A stretch of 7,692 nucleotides of DNA from Patescibacteria group bacterium (GTDB lineage Bacteria; Patescibacteriota; Minisyncoccia; Phycocordibacterales; UBA2100). Below are positions 5,750 through 7,692 of this stretch, one piece after another. The position numbers and the translations under genes were made by a program. The first letter of the stretch is position 1; each line of letters starts with the position of its first letter. The stretch covers positions 1 to 7,692 of the forward strand of contig WFWK01000008.1 of assembly GCA_015491135.1 (NCBI GenBank), given 5' to 3'. The notes under the pieces were generated by a model. It was not told the origin of the DNA, ran no database searches, and worked only from the letters and a program-made list of their open reading frames with translations.

Positions 5750-7369
5750 TTATTTCTTATACACCACCGGAAAGCGTCTCCCAAAACCAAAGGCCTTGGG
5801 AGAGACACGAATTCCCAGTGGTGCCTGACGCCGTTTGTACTCCTGCACGGCTACCTGCCGAGTGGCCCAGAAAACCACTTCCGGACTGAATCCCTCGGCA
5901 ATAATCTCCTCGGCAGTCTGCCCCTTTTCTATGAAGCGCTTGAGCACCGGATCAAGCACTTCATACGGCGGGAGCGCATCAGCGTCTTTCTGGCCTGGCG
6001 CAAGCTCGGCCGATGGCGGACGGGTGATAATCCGCTTTGGGATTACCTCCTCGTCTTTGTTGATGTGCTTAGCGAGCGCAAAGACGTCCGTCTTCCACAC
6101 GTCAGAGATTGGTGCAAACCCGCCAACCATGTCGCCATAGAGCGTGCAGTAGCCGACGGAGAGCTCCGACTTGTTACCGGTTGCAAGCACAAGTGCTCCG
6201 GTCTCATTGGAGACCGCCATAAGCAGCAGTCCCCGCAGGCGCGCCTGTACGTTTTCTTCAACAAGCCGCACTTCCCCTTCCGGCTCCCAGCCGATATGCG
6301 GCGCAAGGGTCTTGCCTACCTCGCGATAGAGGTTACCAATCGGCATCTTGGCAAAGCCAATGCCGAGCCGCTTGCCAAGCACCTCGGCGTCCTCTTGCGT
6401 CCCTTGACTGGAAAACGCAGAAGGCATCGTGAAGGCCTGTACCGCCTCTGCCCCTAACGCCTCTTTCGCCAAAGCTGCCACCACAGCCGAGTCTATCCCG
6501 CCGGAAAGCCCCAGCACTGCCTTGGTAAAACCCTGCTTGCCGAAGTAGTCGGCAATGCCAAGCAGCAGCGCTTGCTTGAGCTCTTCCATGCCTTCGGGAT
6601 AGTTGGCGTGCGCGTCAAGGAAAACTCCTTCCTGAAAGGCCGGTGCCTGAAAAAGGAGTCTGCCTTCGGCATTTACAACAAAACTCGCTCCATCAAAGAC
6701 GAGCTCATCTTGCCCACCAACTTGGTTGACATACACCACCGGCGCACCCACCTTGCGCGCAATGGCACCAACGAGCGCCTTGCGCTTCCTGTGCTTACCT
6801 TTGTGGAAGGGCGAGGCGTTGACCGTCACCAAAAGATCAAAGTGGTGGTCTGCCAGTTTGGCGATAAGGTCGGTGCCATAACGCCCCGAAAGCTCCGGAT
6901 CATTGCGCCAGATGTCTTCGCACACCAGCATGGCGATACGTTTGTTTTTGTACGAGAAAAACGCAAGCTCGGCCATGGGGTTCGGGTCAAAGTAGCGCTT
7001 CTCGTCAAAGACATCATAGGTCGGCAAGAAGGTTTTCTTCTGCACCGCTACGATACGATACCGGTGAATCGCCACTGCCGTGTTGTAAACCCCGGTGCCA
7101 AAATGTGGGTGCCTCATCGTCGCACCAAGGATAAGCGGCACCTCACCTATGTGCTGACGGAGCTTGTCAAGCGCTTGCTCATGTTTTCTGTGGAGCTCCT
7201 TATCCAAAAGAAGATCTTTCGGCGGATACCCCCACAGTGTAAGCTCGGGCGCTACCACAAGCTCTGCGCCTTGCGCTACCGCTTCTTGGTAGAAGCGTAA
7301 GATTTTTTCCGCATTGCCATCAAAGTCGGCAATGAGGGGATTGGTCTGGATCATTGCGACTTTGAGCAT
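5750..7369 (-). CDS. nadE: Glutamine-dependent NAD+ synthetase
   Basis: NadE makes NAD+ from nicotinate adenine dinucleotide, ATP and glutamine, the last step of NAD synthesis in the cytoplasm. The 539-residue length is normal for the two-domain form. Residues 1-260 are a nitrilase-type glutaminase domain with catalytic Glu42 (APELTLWGYPP), a Lys at 111 or 112 just before TFLPTYDVFDE, and Cys150 (LVCEDIW). Ammonia is passed to the C-terminal synthetase, which has the ATP PP-loop LGLSGGIDSA at 286-295. Other synthetase motifs are ATGNKSELSVGYCTLYGD (396-413) and RPPSAEL near 450-456. All key residues are present. I chose the ATG at 7369 over an in-frame upstream ATG at 7420. A strong AAAAGGAGG lies five bases before 7369, and the extra 17 residues are unlike the family. 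G+C is about 57% (6001-6060), well above the genes left of 5200. It lies downstream of pncB, consistent with an NAD salvage locus. Confidence 0.97.
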   Translation of the reverse strand: MLKVAMIQTNPLIADFDGNAEKILRFYQEAVAQGAELVVAPELTLWGYPPKDLLLDKELHRKHEQALDKLRQHIGEVPLILGATMRHPHFGTGVYNTAVAIHRYRIVAVQKKTFLPTYDVFDEKRYFDPNPMAELAFFSYKNKRIAMLVCEDIWRNDPELSGRYGTDLIAKLADHHFDLLVTVNASPFHKGKHRKRKALVGAIARKVGAPVVYVNQVGGQDELVFDGASFVVNAEGRLLFQAPAFQEGVFLDAHANYPEGMEELKQALLLGIADYFGKQGFTKAVLGLSGGIDSAVVAALAKEALGAEAVQAFTMPSAFSSQGTQEDAEVLGKRLGIGFAKMPIGNLYREVGKTLAPHIGWEPEGEVRLVEENVQARLRGLLLMAVSNETGALVLATGNKSELSVGYCTLYGDMVGGFAPISDVWKTDVFALAKHINKDEEVIPKRIITRPPSAELAPGQKDADALPPYEVLDPVLKRFIEKGQTAEEIIAEGFSPEVVFWATRQVAVQEYKRRQAPLGIRVSPKAFGFGRRFPVVYKK

Positions 7370-7374
7370 TTTTT

Positions 7375-7383
7375 CCTCCTTTT
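7375..7383 (-). promoter_or_regulatory. Shine-Dalgarno site that sets the nadE start
   Basis: AAAAGGAGG on the minus strand ends five bases before the ATG at 7369 and decides between that start and the upstream ATG at 7420. Just upstream in the mRNA, GAAAGC and GCTTTC (7384-7389 and 7393-7398 on the plus strand) can pair around three bases. This forms a small hairpin abutting the SD. Confidence 0.85.
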
Positions 7384-7407
7384 GAAAGCTTTGCTTTCCG
7401 CAAATAA

Positions 7408-7434
7408 ACGCGGAGTACACGCAGAATTACGCGG
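7408..7434. repeat. Three short ACGCRG direct repeats, helically phased, between pncB and nadE
   Basis: On the plus strand ACGCGG (7408-7413), ACGCAG (7419-7424) and ACGCGG (7429-7434) begin 11 and 10 bases apart, placing them on one face of the helix. They lie between the pncB hairpin and the nadE SD, where a promoter or operator could be. They are short and the region is G+C-rich, so chance is possible. No known regulator motif is assigned. Confidence 0.3.
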
Positions 7435-7442
7435 AAAACAAG

Positions 7443-7473
7443 GCCCGCAAACGCGCGTCACGCGTTTGCGGGC
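7443..7473 (-). terminator. Strong hairpin after pncB, probable terminator or attenuator
   Basis: A perfect 13-bp inverted repeat, GCCCGCAAACGCG (7443-7455) and CGCGTTTGCGGGC (7461-7473), surrounds a five-base loop. In the minus-strand transcript it begins seven bases after the pncB stop and is followed by CTTGTTTT, an interrupted U-tract. It probably ends or reduces transcription between pncB and nadE. The broken U-tract leaves room for partial read-through. Confidence 0.7.
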
Positions 7474-7479
7474 GGGTTT

Positions 7480-7692
7480 TCAGTACACCGGCTTCTCTCT
7501 GAAGGTTTCCATATATCCGAAAATGCGCTTGTAGTGGGCAACTTCCTCCGGTTCACCCACCGCCTTCTCCAGGTTGTCGGAGAGCTTGACCGCCGGATTA
7601 CCAGCCGCCTCAACTAGCTTCATCACCAGAGAAAGCGGCTTGATAATTCCGGTGTCATTGCTGAAGTTGGTACCCCAGCCAAACGACACCAC
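7480..7692 (-). CDS. pncB: Nicotinate phosphoribosyltransferase, C-terminal fragment (cut by window edge)
   Basis: Only the last 70 codons and a TGA stop are in the window; the gene continues to the right. The fragment matches the conserved C-terminal end of PncB: SFGWGTNFSND, then PLSLVMKLVEAAG, then AVKLSDNLEKAVG, and finally a short helical tail ending in KPVY. E. coli PncB has the equivalent FGIGTN, PLNIVIKLVE and AKLSDSPGK stretches. The enzyme joins nicotinate to PRPP, with ATP hydrolysis, to give nicotinate mononucleotide. Its position upstream of nadE fits NAD salvage from nicotinate. The GTG at 7690-7692 is simply an internal Val codon, not a start. G+C is about 60% (7561-7620), like nadE. 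Confidence 0.93.
   Translation of the reverse strand: MVSFGWGTNFSNDTGIIKPLSLVMKLVEAAGNPAVKLSDNLEKAVGEPEEVAHYKRIFGYMETFREKPVY

Noticed and set aside
6572..7300. Long plus-strand open frame of 242 codons
   Set aside because: It lies wholly antisense to nadE, whose product matches its family along its full length. Long antisense frames are expected in G+C-rich genes, and the translated peptide shows no recognisable motif.
7370..7420. Upstream in-frame ATG extending nadE by 17 residues
   Set aside because: The SD site lies inside this extension, five bases before the ATG at 7369, and family proteins begin with the KVAMIQ-type segment.
1..7692. CRISPR arrays, tRNA or rRNA genes, insertion sequences
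   Set aside because: I saw no regular repeat-spacer pattern, no tRNA-like cloverleaf or rRNA segment, and no transposase or terminal inverted repeats. The only hairpins found behave as terminators.

Overview
The window looks like a bacterial chromosome fragment from a small-genome, uncultivated lineage. A Patescibacteria/CPR-type organism is my best guess, but only an inference. It rests on a very short TruB (about 220 residues, no C-terminal domain), a secreted thrombospondin type 3 (TSP3) repeat protein, AT-rich genes without Shine-Dalgarno (SD) sites, and short predicted 5' leaders. The genetic code appears standard: pncB ends in TGA and the other complete genes end in TAA or TAG.

Left part (1-5197, AT-rich; hand-counted sample lines give about 33-43% G+C). 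Three genes lie on the minus strand. Transcribed first is a secreted three-domain multicopper oxidase with a complete set of copper ligands. It is followed 37 bases later by a membrane-anchored DUF411 protein with Cys/His/Met metal-binding motifs. Together they form a likely envelope copper-handling operon. Downstream, from its own promoter, is a secreted protein with three TSP3 calcium-binding blocks that runs off the left edge. It is a continuous 463-codon reading frame that a caller requiring a stop codon would miss. Divergent from the oxidase, on the plus strand, are a four-helix membrane protein resembling the bestrophin-like DUF4239 family and then truB (tRNA pseudouridine-55 synthase).

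Right part (5200-7692, minus strand). truB and an unrecognised 133-residue gene converge on one strong hairpin. Beyond the latter come a clear intrinsic terminator, glutamine-dependent NAD+ synthetase (nadE), and the C-terminal end of nicotinate phosphoribosyltransferase (pncB). PncB makes nicotinate mononucleotide and NadE performs the final amidation, so the pair outlines nicotinate salvage to NAD; the adenylyltransferase step (NadD) is not in the window. A 13-bp-stem hairpin separates pncB from nadE.

The most notable large-scale feature is a change of character between about 5200 and 5750. G+C rises to about 57-60% in nadE/pncB. The genes right of 5200 whose starts are visible have canonical SD sites, whereas none of the five genes on the left has one. 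This could mean horizontal acquisition of an NAD-salvage block, or a chimeric assembly join. It should be settled before the two halves are interpreted as one genome.
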